Assembly: GCA_046293395.1 (NCBI GenBank)
Contig: JBKBOU010000001.1
Location: 1,302,001-1,366,000, forward strand
Direction: 5' to 3'
Origin: CAYNRA01 sp046293395
Lineage (GTDB): Bacteria > Bacteroidota > Bacteroidia > Cytophagales > Spirosomataceae
DNA length: 64,000 bases
Shown here piece after piece: positions 26,138 to 34,033 of the stretch (positions are counted from its first letter, which is position 1; the number at the start of each line of letters is the position of its first letter). The position numbers and the translations under genes were made by a program. Under the pieces are notes generated by a model that worked only from the letters and a program-made list of their open reading frames with translations, made no database searches and was not told the DNA's origin.

Positions 26138-27046
26138 CTAAAACATCCAAGTCAGATGTGTGTAAAGACTGTGGTTGAGTCGCAAATCTCCGCCTGATAG
26201 ATGTTGATACAACGGAGATTGGTAGGTTATACCAAGAGACATTTTCTTGAAATACACCTCAGTTCCCGCTGTTGCCATAGCCAAAAAACCACCCGTAAAC
26301 GGATTTCTCTCTCCATGATACAAATCTTGGCGGGCGTTTTCAGCATAAACTCCTACATTGGGTAATACAGAAACATCACCTATATACCGCTGTGAAAATA
26401 CGGAAATCGTTCCATTTAACCTATTTGCGAAGCGGTAATCAGCTGGATTCGTCGTATTTACCTTGTAGGTCACATCCGTATTTAGTCCCCAAGCTCCTTT
26501 TCGGACAGTATAGATGGACTGAATGAGAAAATCTGTACTACCTGTTCCTAACTGAAAATTCGCATTCGCAACTTCTGACGCACCCAGCGTAAAACGGTAT
26601 TTCCCTGTTGGTGCTTTCACGCCTCCACCCACAAGCAAAATATGATCTACTGTGTGCGCGGTTGTATCGTACATGGTGTTCACGAAGGCATAATGTACCA
26701 AAGCAGAAACATCACCTAATCCTTGTAGCGTTGCCTCGGATTGATTGCGTAGCACCGTTTGTGTATTTGCATGGAAAGGGACAAACGCCATGACCTGCAC
26801 TTTGGGAAATGGATACCAGCGCGACCAAATTTCAGCCGTTTGAAAAGATTCCTCCGCCCTAAAAAAAGAACTATTCAAGTGCGAAGAGAAACTTTTTTGC
26901 TTGTATCGTATGCCCGCAAAACGTAGGTGCGACTGCGGGAGAAGCCCAAAAAAAGCACCGCCATTTCCACATCCACATACATCACAAGCAAAAACAAAAG
27001 AAGGATGAACAGCTAAAAAAAGAAATAGAATAACTATTTTTTTCAT
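26138..27046 (-). CDS. Outer-membrane barrel-like protein with N-terminal CDVCGCG motif
   Basis: 302 residues. The signal peptide ends at FVFA, and the mature protein starts with CDVCGCGNGGAFFG, four to five residues away from the cleavage site, with three closely spaced cysteines that could bind a metal. The rest is a series of amphipathic β-strands ending LYTHLTWMF with a terminal aromatic residue, as in outer-membrane barrels. No characterised family is certain to me; relatives are usually annotated as transporter or hypothetical. It is the third gene of a tight MbnP-peroxidase-barrel unit (4 nt after the peroxidase), so a part in metal or haem handling is inferred. Confidence 0.7.
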   Translation of the reverse strand: MKKIVILFLFLAVHPSFVFACDVCGCGNGGAFFGLLPQSHLRFAGIRYKQKSFSSHLNSSFFRAEESFQTAEIWSRWYPFPKVQVMAFVPFHANTQTVLRNQSEATLQGLGDVSALVHYAFVNTMYDTTAHTVDHILLVGGGVKAPTGKYRFTLGASEVANANFQLGTGSTDFLIQSIYTVRKGAWGLNTDVTYKVNTTNPADYRFANRLNGTISVFSQRYIGDVSVLPNVGVYAENARQDLYHGERNPFTGGFLAMATAGTEVYFKKMSLGITYQSPLYQHLSGGDLRLNHSLYTHLTWMF

Positions 27047-27050
27047 GATT

Positions 27051-28106
27051 TTACGGTTTATAAAACTCGGAGAATCGAGGATTTTGTAGAAACTCCGTGT
27101 CTGTAAGTGTTTTTAAAAAAGCGGTGATTTGTTGTTTTTCCGCAGAGGTCATGGGAATACCAAGTTGGTCTTTACTCTTCAATACCTCATCCAGCGTACC
27201 TGTATCTTCCACCAAATCACTGTAATGTGAAACCGCCATCGATAAATTCAAGTAACGGCCATCGTGCATGTAGGGCGCTGTCATCTCTACATTCCGTAAG
27301 GAAGGCACTTTGAATTTATTTTTATCAGACGGATTTTCTGTAATTCTGAACCGACCTAAATCACCGGTATATTCAGGTAATAAACCATTACTTCTGAACG
27401 TCCCGTCTGTAAATAAAGGTGCAGGATGACACGAAGCGCATCCTTTTTTTGTGAATAAACGAAGCCCCGCTTGTTCATCAGCCGTGAAAGTCGCTTTGCC
27501 CGCCAACATTTGATCGTACTTTGAATTGGCGGAAACCAAGGTGAGCATAAACTGAGAAAGTGCCTTGAGGAAACGTTCGCTCGTCACGTCTTCTGTCCCA
27601 TACGCTTTCTTGAATAAGACTTGGTATCTTGGTGTTGCTTGGACTTTTTTCAGCACGTTACTCAGCGACTCATCCATTTCGTTGTGGTTTTCAATGGGAG
27701 CAATCGAGAACATGTCTAGGTCAAAAACGCCCCCATCCCAGAAAAAAGAGGATTGCCAAGCGAGGTTCATGAGTGCTTGCGCGTTTCTATTGCCAATTCG
27801 GTCATCAATTCCATGACTGAAAACATGTCCGTGATGCGTAAAAGCGTGACTTTGGTTATGGCATTCCCCGCAAGATATTGTTCCATCGCGGGAGAGTAAT
27901 CCGTCATAGAAAAGACTTCTTCCTAACTCGACGGTTTCGGGAGTTAACGGATTTTTAGAGAAATTGTAGGTTGGTTCAGGAAATGTATCTGGTTTTTTAA
28001 AGAGTGATATTGGTGCAACATCCAAGCCCAAAAGAGAGCAGGATGTTGCCCAGATAATCAAACTTGTGACCAAACCCATTCCTTTTAACAAGGTTGGTCG
28101 TTTCAT
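27051..28106 (-). CDS. MbnH/MauG-like dihaem cytochrome c peroxidase, lipoprotein
   Basis: 351 residues. A lipoprotein-type signal (IIWATSCSLLG) anchors it. Two c-type haem sites are visible: SCGECHNQ with HAFTHHG, and GCASCHPAP. Other conserved parts are FYDGLLSRDGTISC, SSFFWDGG and VPSLRNVEMTAPYMHDGR, as in the CCP/MauG superfamily. Established: MbnH is a MauG-like dihaem enzyme that oxidises a tryptophan in its partner MbnP, linked with copper homeostasis. The adjacent MbnP gene (2 nt upstream) makes MbnH the best assignment over a general peroxide scavenger. Confidence 0.88.
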   Translation of the reverse strand: MKRPTLLKGMGLVTSLIIWATSCSLLGLDVAPISLFKKPDTFPEPTYNFSKNPLTPETVELGRSLFYDGLLSRDGTISCGECHNQSHAFTHHGHVFSHGIDDRIGNRNAQALMNLAWQSSFFWDGGVFDLDMFSIAPIENHNEMDESLSNVLKKVQATPRYQVLFKKAYGTEDVTSERFLKALSQFMLTLVSANSKYDQMLAGKATFTADEQAGLRLFTKKGCASCHPAPLFTDGTFRSNGLLPEYTGDLGRFRITENPSDKNKFKVPSLRNVEMTAPYMHDGRYLNLSMAVSHYSDLVEDTGTLDEVLKSKDQLGIPMTSAEKQQITAFLKTLTDTEFLQNPRFSEFYKP

Positions 28107-28108
28107 AA

Positions 28109-28906
28109 TTAATTAGTAGTTAAGTCATTATGAACGTGATCAACGGTAAACATATTCATATATCCGTTTGCTATCGGAATGGCAGGCGCAGGTGAGTGTA
28201 CCAAACTTTGCTTTGCAATGGTATGTCCTTGCGAGAAAACAGTCAAAACATCTGTAATGATATGAATCGTAGGAACAGAGTTCACGCGTACTTTGGCAGA
28301 AATTGTACCCAATGTATTCGTTACTTTACGAATATTGTTCGGAGTTGGCCCGGTCATTCCGCCAAAACCACCGACGTGAAACTGAAAATTTTTCGCTGGA
28401 GTTGTTGCCACGGCTGAGGTTCCTTCCATCTTAAAAAAGATATAGCCGGAGTTCCAAGACCAGTACATTTTGTCTTCTTGCGCTGGGTCTAGCACACCCG
28501 TTCTTTGACTAATATCAGCGACACTTCGCGCACTATCTACCCCAATTATATATGAAATAGATGTATAATCTCCGGCAGGAACATCTTTGAGCGTCAGCTT
28601 CAATGATGTCGGGTCTTCTTCACGTACGAGGAAATAATCATTCGGAAATTTCACCTCCGTTCCGTCTGCTTTTTTCAAAGAAATATTGCTTACGTAGTAA
28701 TTCAATTTTGTAATGGTGAAATCTTCATTTGCTTGATTCTTGAATGATTTTGTGTTGAGCAATAATTTTTGTCCACCCACAAAATTCTCAAATTCGATGA
28801 CAACATTGTTTTTATCGTCGGGATTGATTGCATCCGCATCTTGGCAACTCCAAACGAAAATAGAAAGAAAAAGAAGAACTGAAATGCTTGAAAATATATG
28901 TTTCAT
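28109..28906 (-). CDS. MbnP family lipoprotein
   Basis: 265 residues. A lipobox-like end of signal peptide (IFVWSCQDADA) suggests outer-membrane anchoring in the periplasm. The MbnP hallmarks are LNYYVSNISLKKADG, SISYIIGVDSARS, the Trp-containing MYWSWNSGYIFFKMEG and FQFHVGGFGG. In the studied system one Trp of MbnP is oxidised to kynurenine by MbnH and the protein binds copper; the candidate here is in YWSWNSG. It begins a three-gene unit with overlapping-range spacing (2 and 4 nt). No methanobactin biosynthesis genes are in the window. Confidence 0.8.
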   Translation of the reverse strand: MKHIFSSISVLLFLSIFVWSCQDADAINPDDKNNVVIEFENFVGGQKLLLNTKSFKNQANEDFTITKLNYYVSNISLKKADGTEVKFPNDYFLVREEDPTSLKLTLKDVPAGDYTSISYIIGVDSARSVADISQRTGVLDPAQEDKMYWSWNSGYIFFKMEGTSAVATTPAKNFQFHVGGFGGMTGPTPNNIRKVTNTLGTISAKVRVNSVPTIHIITDVLTVFSQGHTIAKQSLVHSPAPAIPIANGYMNMFTVDHVHNDLTTN

Positions 28907-29087
28907 TGGTAAAATTCAATTTAAAATAAGAATAAAAAGATGCTTGGATTCTGTGTAAAGGCAGAACCAACTGAAAACTAGAGGCACAAATAAACTGCTT
29001 ACTAAAATGAGTAAGAATGAATTTTGTGATTAAAAAAGGGAAATACTGCCCCGGTATAACCTTGATAAAAAGGTAAACGAAGAAATT

Positions 29088-29579
29088 TTAGGCAGCAAAG
29101 CGAGAAGAATTTTGGGGAGGATGGAAAATAGATTGCCCGCGTGTAGAAGGGAATTGGGCATGATAAACGAAGTTGGCTTGTTCCTCTGCGAGAACAACAA
29201 AATTACTCGTTGTAAAACAGAAAGACGTGGTTAATTCGACAGTTTCTAGCGAAAAAAGTTCGGAGATGAACTGGTTCGTAGCCCGCTGTTCGTCTTGTGC
29301 TTGCGCTTGTTGAAGACGCTGAGACAAGTAGCACTTCCCGTCGCAATGTAGTTCAGGTCGCTCTTTGTTTACGCAATAATTTTGGATGATGTATTCCTTT
29401 CGCAGTTCGTAGTCAAGGAACAAGATAGGGCTTACTAAGACCTTCAAGAAGAGAAGGGCTGTAAGTACGAGGGCTCCTGTTTGAGTACTTGTTTGCAAAA
29501 GACAACTGAATTTGTTTGAAATACAAAGGTCAATACCAAAATTTTTCCATCCAAATTTATGATGGGTATTTTTGGGCAT
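29088..29579 (-). CDS. Small membrane protein with CVNKERPELHCDGKCYL motif
   Basis: One transmembrane helix (ALVLTALLFLKVLVSPILFLDY) followed by a conserved block, YIIQNYCVNKERPELHCDGKCYL, with three cysteines and a His, then a variable tail with another Cys. I recognise the block as recurrent in small Bacteroidota envelope proteins but know no function; the Cys/His spacing suggests metal or disulfide chemistry. The start is uncertain: ATG at 29579 is given, but a TTG at 29498 would start just before the helix. The frame to 29627 is excluded by the terminator lying there. It lies between the MbnP unit and the globin. Confidence 0.55.
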   Translation of the reverse strand: MPKNTHHKFGWKNFGIDLCISNKFSCLLQTSTQTGALVLTALLFLKVLVSPILFLDYELRKEYIIQNYCVNKERPELHCDGKCYLSQRLQQAQAQDEQRATNQFISELFSLETVELTTSFCFTTSNFVVLAEEQANFVYHAQFPSTRGQSIFHPPQNSSRFAA

Positions 29580-29623
29580 ATCCCTTTTAAAAATCAACGA
29601 TTGGAGACGTATTTGGGCATTAA

Positions 29624-29657
29624 ACAAAAATAGTCGCCTATAAAATGGGCGACTATT
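29624..29657 (-). terminator. Terminator after the globin gene
   Basis: 10-bp perfect stem (AATAGTCGCC, 29629-29638, with 29648-29657), followed on the minus strand by TTTTTG. It separates the globin/HMA-like pair from the genes downstream. Confidence 0.85.
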
Positions 29658-29684
29658 CGATTACTAACCTCCTAAATCAAAACT

Positions 29685-30164
29685 CTATTTTCCTACTATT
29701 TGTGGTTGAAGACTGGCAATAACTGCCATCAATTCATTTTTTTCTGCTGCGGGAACATTGAATTTATCAATCGCATCCGATAGATTTTTTGCCATCGAAT
29801 TAAATTCCTCTGCCGTAATATTCATTCCTCTGTGCGCTGTAACCATGTCTTTCCCCCTATACATTTGCGGGCCACCGGCGGCTTCACACATTTGGTCTAT
29901 CAAATTATTTCGGAGAGACGCCAACTTAGGAGAACTACCCCCGAGGCGACTGACCTCTTCCAGCAAGGGCTGGAAAGTCCGTTCCATATCTGGATTTACG
30001 GCTACATTCGCGATAAATTGGTCAACGACCAACGTAATGGCATCTACTCCGCCGAGTCTGTCGTACAAAGTCGGAGAAACCGGATTTTTAGTTGCCGTTT
30101 CTTGTGTACACGCCGTAGCGAAAAATATACATAAAACCCACACTAAGAATGAGTTACGTTTCAT
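29685..30164 (-). CDS. Group 1 truncated haemoglobin, lipoprotein form
   Basis: 159 residues. The signal peptide ends FFATACTQ with a lipobox Cys, so the globin is membrane-anchored outside the cytoplasm. The globin part starts SPTLYDRLGGVDAITLVVDQF, with the usual helix-E region, then GGPQMYRGKDMVTAHRGMNIT, where His is the predicted proximal haem ligand, and EEFNSMAKNLSDAI. It most resembles group 1 (trHbN). Possible roles are oxygen, NO or electron chemistry. It follows an HMA-like gene by 8 nt and ends at a terminator. Confidence 0.85.
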   Translation of the reverse strand: MKRNSFLVWVLCIFFATACTQETATKNPVSPTLYDRLGGVDAITLVVDQFIANVAVNPDMERTFQPLLEEVSRLGGSSPKLASLRNNLIDQMCEAAGGPQMYRGKDMVTAHRGMNITAEEFNSMAKNLSDAIDKFNVPAAEKNELMAVIASLQPQIVGK

Positions 30165-30172
30165 ATTCAGCG

Positions 30173-30595
30173 TTATTTTCGAAAATTGAATGAATATTTT
30201 ATTTGCTCAAATTTTTGAATGTATTCTGCCGGGACAGGGCACTCGGGAGAATCGCTGGCTTGTTTTTCAAAAACAACGGGTTTCACATCAATTCCCATCT
30301 CTTCAATTCCTGATAGGAGTTTTTCTGATGTTACAGCCTCTTTTTCAAACAAAATACTGATTTTCTTACTTTCGTCACTCGTTTGAACTGCCGTAACTCC
30401 GGGCATTCCGCCTAAGTAGAGGCTCAGGTTCTGTAAATCCTTTTCAGAAAGCTCGTTTGCTACTTCAACAACAATCATGTGAACAGCTTTGGCTTGTGCA
30501 TGAGCAGGTTTACTTTCCGCATTGGCATAGATTAGAAAAACGCCAAATAAACCTAAAAATAGGTATCCTGTTATTTGAATTACTCTTCTTATCAT
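30173..30595 (-). CDS. Exported HMA-like domain protein lacking the CxxC metal site
   Basis: 140 residues. A hydrophobic N-terminal helix (about 8-26) ends ANAES. The next 70 residues show the ferredoxin-like heavy-metal-associated pattern: VHMIVVEV, then GGMPGVTAVQTS, SEKLLSGIEEMGIDVKP. In HMA domains a CxxC follows the first strand; here that position reads VANELSEKD with no Cys. A single Cys lies in the tail (SPECPVPAEY). So the fold is likely but the classical copper site is absent. It is co-transcribed with the lipoprotein globin. A non-metal role or a His-based site is possible. Confidence 0.6.
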   Translation of the reverse strand: MIRRVIQITGYLFLGLFGVFLIYANAESKPAHAQAKAVHMIVVEVANELSEKDLQNLSLYLGGMPGVTAVQTSDESKKISILFEKEAVTSEKLLSGIEEMGIDVKPVVFEKQASDSPECPVPAEYIQKFEQIKYSFNFRK

Positions 30596-30664
30596 CTTCT
30601 TGCTTTTTGGGAACGTTTACTTGTTAAAAGATACGCACGTAAGAGACGTTTGGATTTTTTTCGT

Positions 30665-30711
30665 ATAAAAAAAACGACTAATTCGTACAATCATGTCGAA
30701 TTAGTCGTTTT
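30665..30711 (-). terminator. Terminator after the DUF2480 gene
   Basis: 15-bp perfect stem (AAAACGACTAATTCG, 30671-30685, with 30697-30711), loop 11 nt, then eight T on the minus strand. Confidence 0.92.
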
Positions 30712-30731
30712 ACAGGGTTGTTTTAACGCGC

Positions 30732-31238
30732 TTACTTCCGTTTGAAAAGCGGCACAGTGCTACACGGTTCTCCAAACATAAGACTCTTTACATAAGGGAA
30801 AAGTCGTTGCGTTACCTCGCTATAAACAGCCGACGGAACGGTAACTTTGCTACAACCTTTGACGACAACACGGGTGTTTTCAAAGGAAGAAAAATCAACT
30901 TTTTGCAATTCATTCAAAAAAATACGTTCTTCCAGACTTTCTACATCTCCTATGTGCACCAATCGTGCATGAGGTTGCAGATGAAGAGTTAAAAGCATGA
31001 ATGCCCACTGCGGAATAATGGCGTCTTCAGAGCAGATAATCGCCACGTATTTATCTTTGTAAATAGACCAATCGTTCTCTTTCAAAAATTGTCTAAACTC
31101 TTTTTCTTTCAAGATGAGCCCCATGAACAAATTGTCTTTCAGGTCATAGACGACACGCTCGCCGGCAGGGTAAATGTCCTCGAGGTTAAAGGTAATCAAC
31201 CCACTTGCTGCTACTTTATTTACAATTTCTTCTTCCAT
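30732..31238 (-). CDS. DUF2480 family protein
   Basis: 168 residues, no signal peptide. Matches the Bacteroidota-restricted DUF2480: VNKVAASGLITFNLEDIYP at the N-terminus, GLILKEKEFRQFLKENDWS, ICSEDAIIPQWAFMLL and the C-terminal FGEPCSTVPLFKRK. The conserved Cys-Ser near the C-terminus (GEPCSTVPL) and the EDAIIPQWA segment suggest a specific function, but none is established. It is commonly found near iron-sulfur assembly genes in this phylum, which is not the case here. A single gene with a strong terminator. Confidence 0.85.
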   Translation of the reverse strand: MEEEIVNKVAASGLITFNLEDIYPAGERVVYDLKDNLFMGLILKEKEFRQFLKENDWSIYKDKYVAIICSEDAIIPQWAFMLLTLHLQPHARLVHIGDVESLEERIFLNELQKVDFSSFENTRVVVKGCSKVTVPSAVYSEVTQRLFPYVKSLMFGEPCSTVPLFKRK

Positions 31239-31310
31239 TTTGATTTCGGTTTATACGTAGAGGAACAGATGAAAAAATTAAAAAGTTTGGTTCTTCCTAG
31301 AAACTGTTTT

Positions 31311-31637
31311 CTATTTGAGTTTCGGGTTATTTTGGTGTCGATGCAAATCACGTTTTGTCTTTTTTTCAAGATTTTTGGTTAATGCCTCTGTCAAGTCGAT
31401 GCCCGTTTGATTCGCAAGACAAATCAAAACAAAAAGAACATCGGCCATTTCATCTCCCAAATCTTTGTTTTTATCCGATTCTTTTTCTGACTGTTCGCCG
31501 TATCTTCTAGCCATAATTCGGGCCACCTCTCCTACTTCTTCCATAAGCATAGCGGTATTCGTCAATTCGTTAAAATACCGAACGCCAATGGTTTGAATCC
31601 ATTCATCTACAATTTTTTGTGCTTCTTCAATCGTCAT
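31311..31637 (-). CDS. MazG-like nucleotide pyrophosphohydrolase
   Basis: 108 residues in one MazG-like domain. The acidic metal-binding helices are MEEVGEVARIMARR (ExxE) and DLGDEMADVLFVL (ExxD), so it should hydrolyse nucleoside triphosphates to monophosphates with Mg2+. The start at 31637 (MTIEEAQKIVDEWI) is chosen because the alternative start (31661) lies within the terminator of the preceding gene. It is the short dimeric form rather than the tandem MazG. House-cleaning of non-canonical nucleotides is the likely role. Confidence 0.9.
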   Translation of the reverse strand: MTIEEAQKIVDEWIQTIGVRYFNELTNTAMLMEEVGEVARIMARRYGEQSEKESDKNKDLGDEMADVLFVLICLANQTGIDLTEALTKNLEKKTKRDLHRHQNNPKLK

Positions 31638-31648
31638 TTTATATCCAT

Positions 31649-31678
31649 TAAAAAGGGGCATTTGTAGAAAATGCCCCT
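31649..31678 (-). terminator. Terminator after the AIM24-like gene
   Basis: AGGGGCATTT (31654-31663) pairs with AAATGCCCCT (31669-31678), then TTTTTAA on the minus strand. Confidence 0.88.
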
Positions 31679-31705
31679 AAAATTAGAAAATCAATTATCT
31701 CGTAT

Positions 31706-32482
31706 TTATTCGAATATATCCGTGATTCCACCCAAAACAGAACCACTTTCTCGGCGAGAATTACCGCTGTAAGGAGAGAGTCGTTGGATTAATTTTGAAA
31801 TAGGTAGTGATTGAATCCAGACCTTTCCTGTTCCTTGCAATGTAGCTAAAAAGAGTCCTTCTCCACCAAATACCATAGATTTTAAGCCACCTGAGCGCTG
31901 AATATCAAAATTAATTTGAGGTTCAAAAGCAACGACACAACCTGTATCCACGCGGAGAGTTTCGTTGTTCAAGTAGCGTTCAATCACGACACCACCGGAG
32001 TGAACAAAAGCTTTGCCGTCTCCCTGAATTTTTTGGAGAATGAAGCCCTCGCCACCAAATAAACCTGCACCGATTTTCTGGTTAAAGTGAATCGACATGC
32101 GCGTTCCCATCGCAGCACATAAGAACGAATCTTTCTGTACGATGAGTGTATTTTGGTAGATTTGACCCAAGTCCACAGGAATAATTGTACCTGGATAAGG
32201 CGCTGCAAACGCTACTTTTCGTTTGCCGTATCCTCTGTTTGTGAAGTGTGTCATGAACAGGGACTCACCCGTCAGGACACGTGTTCCTGCTTGGAAAATT
32301 TTCCCTAAAATACTTTGATTTGCCTCAGACCCATCACCCATTTTGGTTTCAAAGGTAATTCCATCTTCCATGAAGAGCATGGAACCAGCCTCGGCAATGA
32401 CGGTTTCGTTGGGGTCGAGTTCAACTTCTACAACTTGGATATCTTCCCCGATAATTTTGTAGTCGATTTCGTGACTTCTCAT
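31706..32482 (-). CDS. AIM24/TIGR00266 family protein
   Basis: 258 residues. Family features: MRSHEIDYKIIGEDIQVVEV at the N-terminus, AEAGSMLFMEDGITFETKMG, FQAGTRVLTGESLFMTHFTN, IPVDLGQIYQNTLIVQKDSFL and the double GG motif FGGEGFILQKIQGDGKAFVH and FGGEGLFLATLQGTG. The fold is a tandem β-helix-like trimer in solved relatives. The eukaryotic namesake affects mitochondrial cristae; the bacterial role is unknown. The tail has Ser/Arg-rich PYSGNSRRESGSVLGGI. It lies 15 nt after the small conserved gene at 32498, probably the same transcript. Confidence 0.9.
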   Translation of the reverse strand: MRSHEIDYKIIGEDIQVVEVELDPNETVIAEAGSMLFMEDGITFETKMGDGSEANQSILGKIFQAGTRVLTGESLFMTHFTNRGYGKRKVAFAAPYPGTIIPVDLGQIYQNTLIVQKDSFLCAAMGTRMSIHFNQKIGAGLFGGEGFILQKIQGDGKAFVHSGGVVIERYLNNETLRVDTGCVVAFEPQINFDIQRSGGLKSMVFGGEGLFLATLQGTGKVWIQSLPISKLIQRLSPYSGNSRRESGSVLGGITDIFE

Positions 32483-32497
32483 AGATGCTTCAATATG

Positions 32498-32707
32498 TTA
32501 CTGTTCGTGATTATTTTTTTCTTCTTCTTCGCTTGTTTCTTCTTCGGTTGTCCGATTTCGGAGCTTTTTATCATCGACTTTTTCGTTTAGGAAGGTATTA
32601 ATTTTATCAATATCATAAGACATTTGAATTTCACCGAACGAATTTATTGCAATTTCGAAACCATCTAAATCTTTGTGTACACGTGGTTTTTCTGTATTTT
32701 TCGCCAT
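32498..32707 (-). CDS. Small conserved Bacteroidota protein
   Basis: 69 residues from the ATG at 32707 (MAKNTEKPRVHKDLDGFEI). A short conserved core, DLDGFEIAINSFGEIQMSYDIDKINTFLN, precedes an acidic tail of Glu runs (TTEEETSEEEEK). I recall similar short ORFs in the phylum annotated as hypothetical, with no known function. The charged tail looks disordered. It is just upstream of the AIM24-like gene (15 nt) and so likely co-transcribed. It could be a small partner of that protein; this is only inferred from position. Confidence 0.65.
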   Translation of the reverse strand: MAKNTEKPRVHKDLDGFEIAINSFGEIQMSYDIDKINTFLNEKVDDKKLRNRTTEEETSEEEEKNNHEQ

Positions 32708-32800
32708 TTTTTTATCTATTTTTAATTTAAAATTAAGGGAAGTCCTTTTGAAATACAAGACTTTTTTTTGAGCGGTTTTGTACGTGGATAAGCATAAAAA

Positions 32801-32825
32801 AAGTCAATCCGAATTAGATTGACTT
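32801..32825 (-). terminator. Terminator after the acyl-ACP desaturase gene
   Basis: AAGTCAATC (32801-32809) pairs with GATTGACTT (32817-32825), and seven T follow on the minus strand. Confidence 0.88.
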
Positions 32826-32844
32826 CTTTTCAAGCGCAGATGGA

Positions 32845-33822
32845 TTAACGCGTTATCCAAGAAAACTCATATTCTAATTGCGGCACTTTTGTTCGTTCGG
32901 CAACTCTTTTGAGTCTATTTGGTAGCGCCATCAGGTAGTCTCTTCCTTTTTCGGCAGCTTCGTTTAGGCCGGTAATGCTTTCAACTTTCCATTCTTCGAG
33001 CAAATCCTCTAAAATTTGGATATAATCTTGGGTAGTATAAACGCCAAGTCGCTGAGCAGCATCGGAGAAATGGGAGAAAGTCTGGCTCATTGAAATCCCA
33101 GATTCACGCAAGAAATGGGCAGGCATAACGATTTTTTTACGCATCATATCTTCCAGAGCGAGCATCATTTCGGAAGGATCGACTTCAAAAATTTTAGCTA
33201 CAAATGTTTTATATGCCTTGGCGTGGCGCATTTCGTCGGCGGCAATCAGACCACAAATTTTTGATAAATGTGCATTTCCAAAACTTTTTGAGAGAGTCGC
33301 TGTACGTCTGTGCGAGATATTCGTTGCTAATTCTTGGAAAGACGTATAGACAAAATTTCTGTAAGGATCTACCCCCGTACCAATGTCGAAACCATCTGCA
33401 ATAAGGTATTGGGTTGAGGTTTCCATGGCGCGCATATTAACACGGCCGGACAAATAAAGATACTTATTTAGCAAATCTCCGTGTCTATTTTCTTCGGCAG
33501 ACCACCAGCGAACCCATTTACTCCATCCGGCGGGTTCTAGTTGGCTCACGCCTTCCACGCCCATCAGCCATGCCTCATAAGTAGGCAGGGCTTCTTCTGT
33601 AATTGTATCTCCGACGAGTACAGCCATGTAATCATACGGCAGTTCACGACAAGACTCTTGCAATAATTTTACGTCTTGAAAAAAGTTTTCTGACGTGGCA
33701 TCCGGAAGCAAATCCTGAGGCTGCCAGTTGGTGTCAATTGGTTTTAAAAATTCATCAACAAACGAATCAATTTTTTCGCCGATGAACTTCATTACTTCTA
33801 AACGGGAGGCTGGTAAAATCAT
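32845..33822 (-). CDS. Acyl-ACP desaturase (ferritin-like di-iron)
   Basis: About 325 residues from the ATG at 33822 (MILPASRLEVMKFI). The di-iron ligands are in WSAEENRHGDLL (EExxH) and LIAADEMRHAKAY (DExRH), typical of soluble Δ9 stearoyl-ACP desaturase (FA_desaturase_2). It introduces a double bond into a saturated acyl chain on ACP using O2 and ferredoxin, so it controls membrane fluidity in the aerobe. No TM segments, cytosolic. The longer frame to 33915 includes a promoter element and is not used. It is alone between terminators. Confidence 0.93.
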   Translation of the reverse strand: MILPASRLEVMKFIGEKIDSFVDEFLKPIDTNWQPQDLLPDATSENFFQDVKLLQESCRELPYDYMAVLVGDTITEEALPTYEAWLMGVEGVSQLEPAGWSKWVRWWSAEENRHGDLLNKYLYLSGRVNMRAMETSTQYLIADGFDIGTGVDPYRNFVYTSFQELATNISHRRTATLSKSFGNAHLSKICGLIAADEMRHAKAYKTFVAKIFEVDPSEMMLALEDMMRKKIVMPAHFLRESGISMSQTFSHFSDAAQRLGVYTTQDYIQILEDLLEEWKVESITGLNEAAEKGRDYLMALPNRLKRVAERTKVPQLEYEFSWITR

Positions 33823-33867
33823 AACTAGAAATATAAAAAAAGTGGTTTTTTCTGCATATTCGGAAAA

Positions 33868-33875
33868 CAAATATA
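33868..33875 (-). promoter_or_regulatory. Promoter -7 element for the desaturase gene
   Basis: TATATTTG on the minus strand (TAnnTTTG), 45 nt upstream of the ATG at 33822. Confidence 0.45.
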
Positions 33876-34033
33876 TAGATAAAAGCAATAGGTTTCTTAA
33901 AATTAATTGAGGCACAACTCACTTTGGCGTCGTTTTCCGTCCATTTAGAGACACTTTCCAACAAAAACATACCTTTTATGGCATTTTATTGGGTAATTTT
34001 GCGCGTAAACTATCTTTATTTAGCTAACCTTCA

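Noticed and set aside
24462..28906. A single operon from MbnP down to glycerate kinase as a functional pathway
   Set aside because: Spacing allows co-transcription, but glycerate kinase has no known tie to MbnP/MbnH chemistry, so only the upstream genes are proposed as a module.
29580..29627. 5' extension of the small Cys/TM gene to a TTG at 29627
   Set aside because: It overlaps the globin terminator on the same strand.
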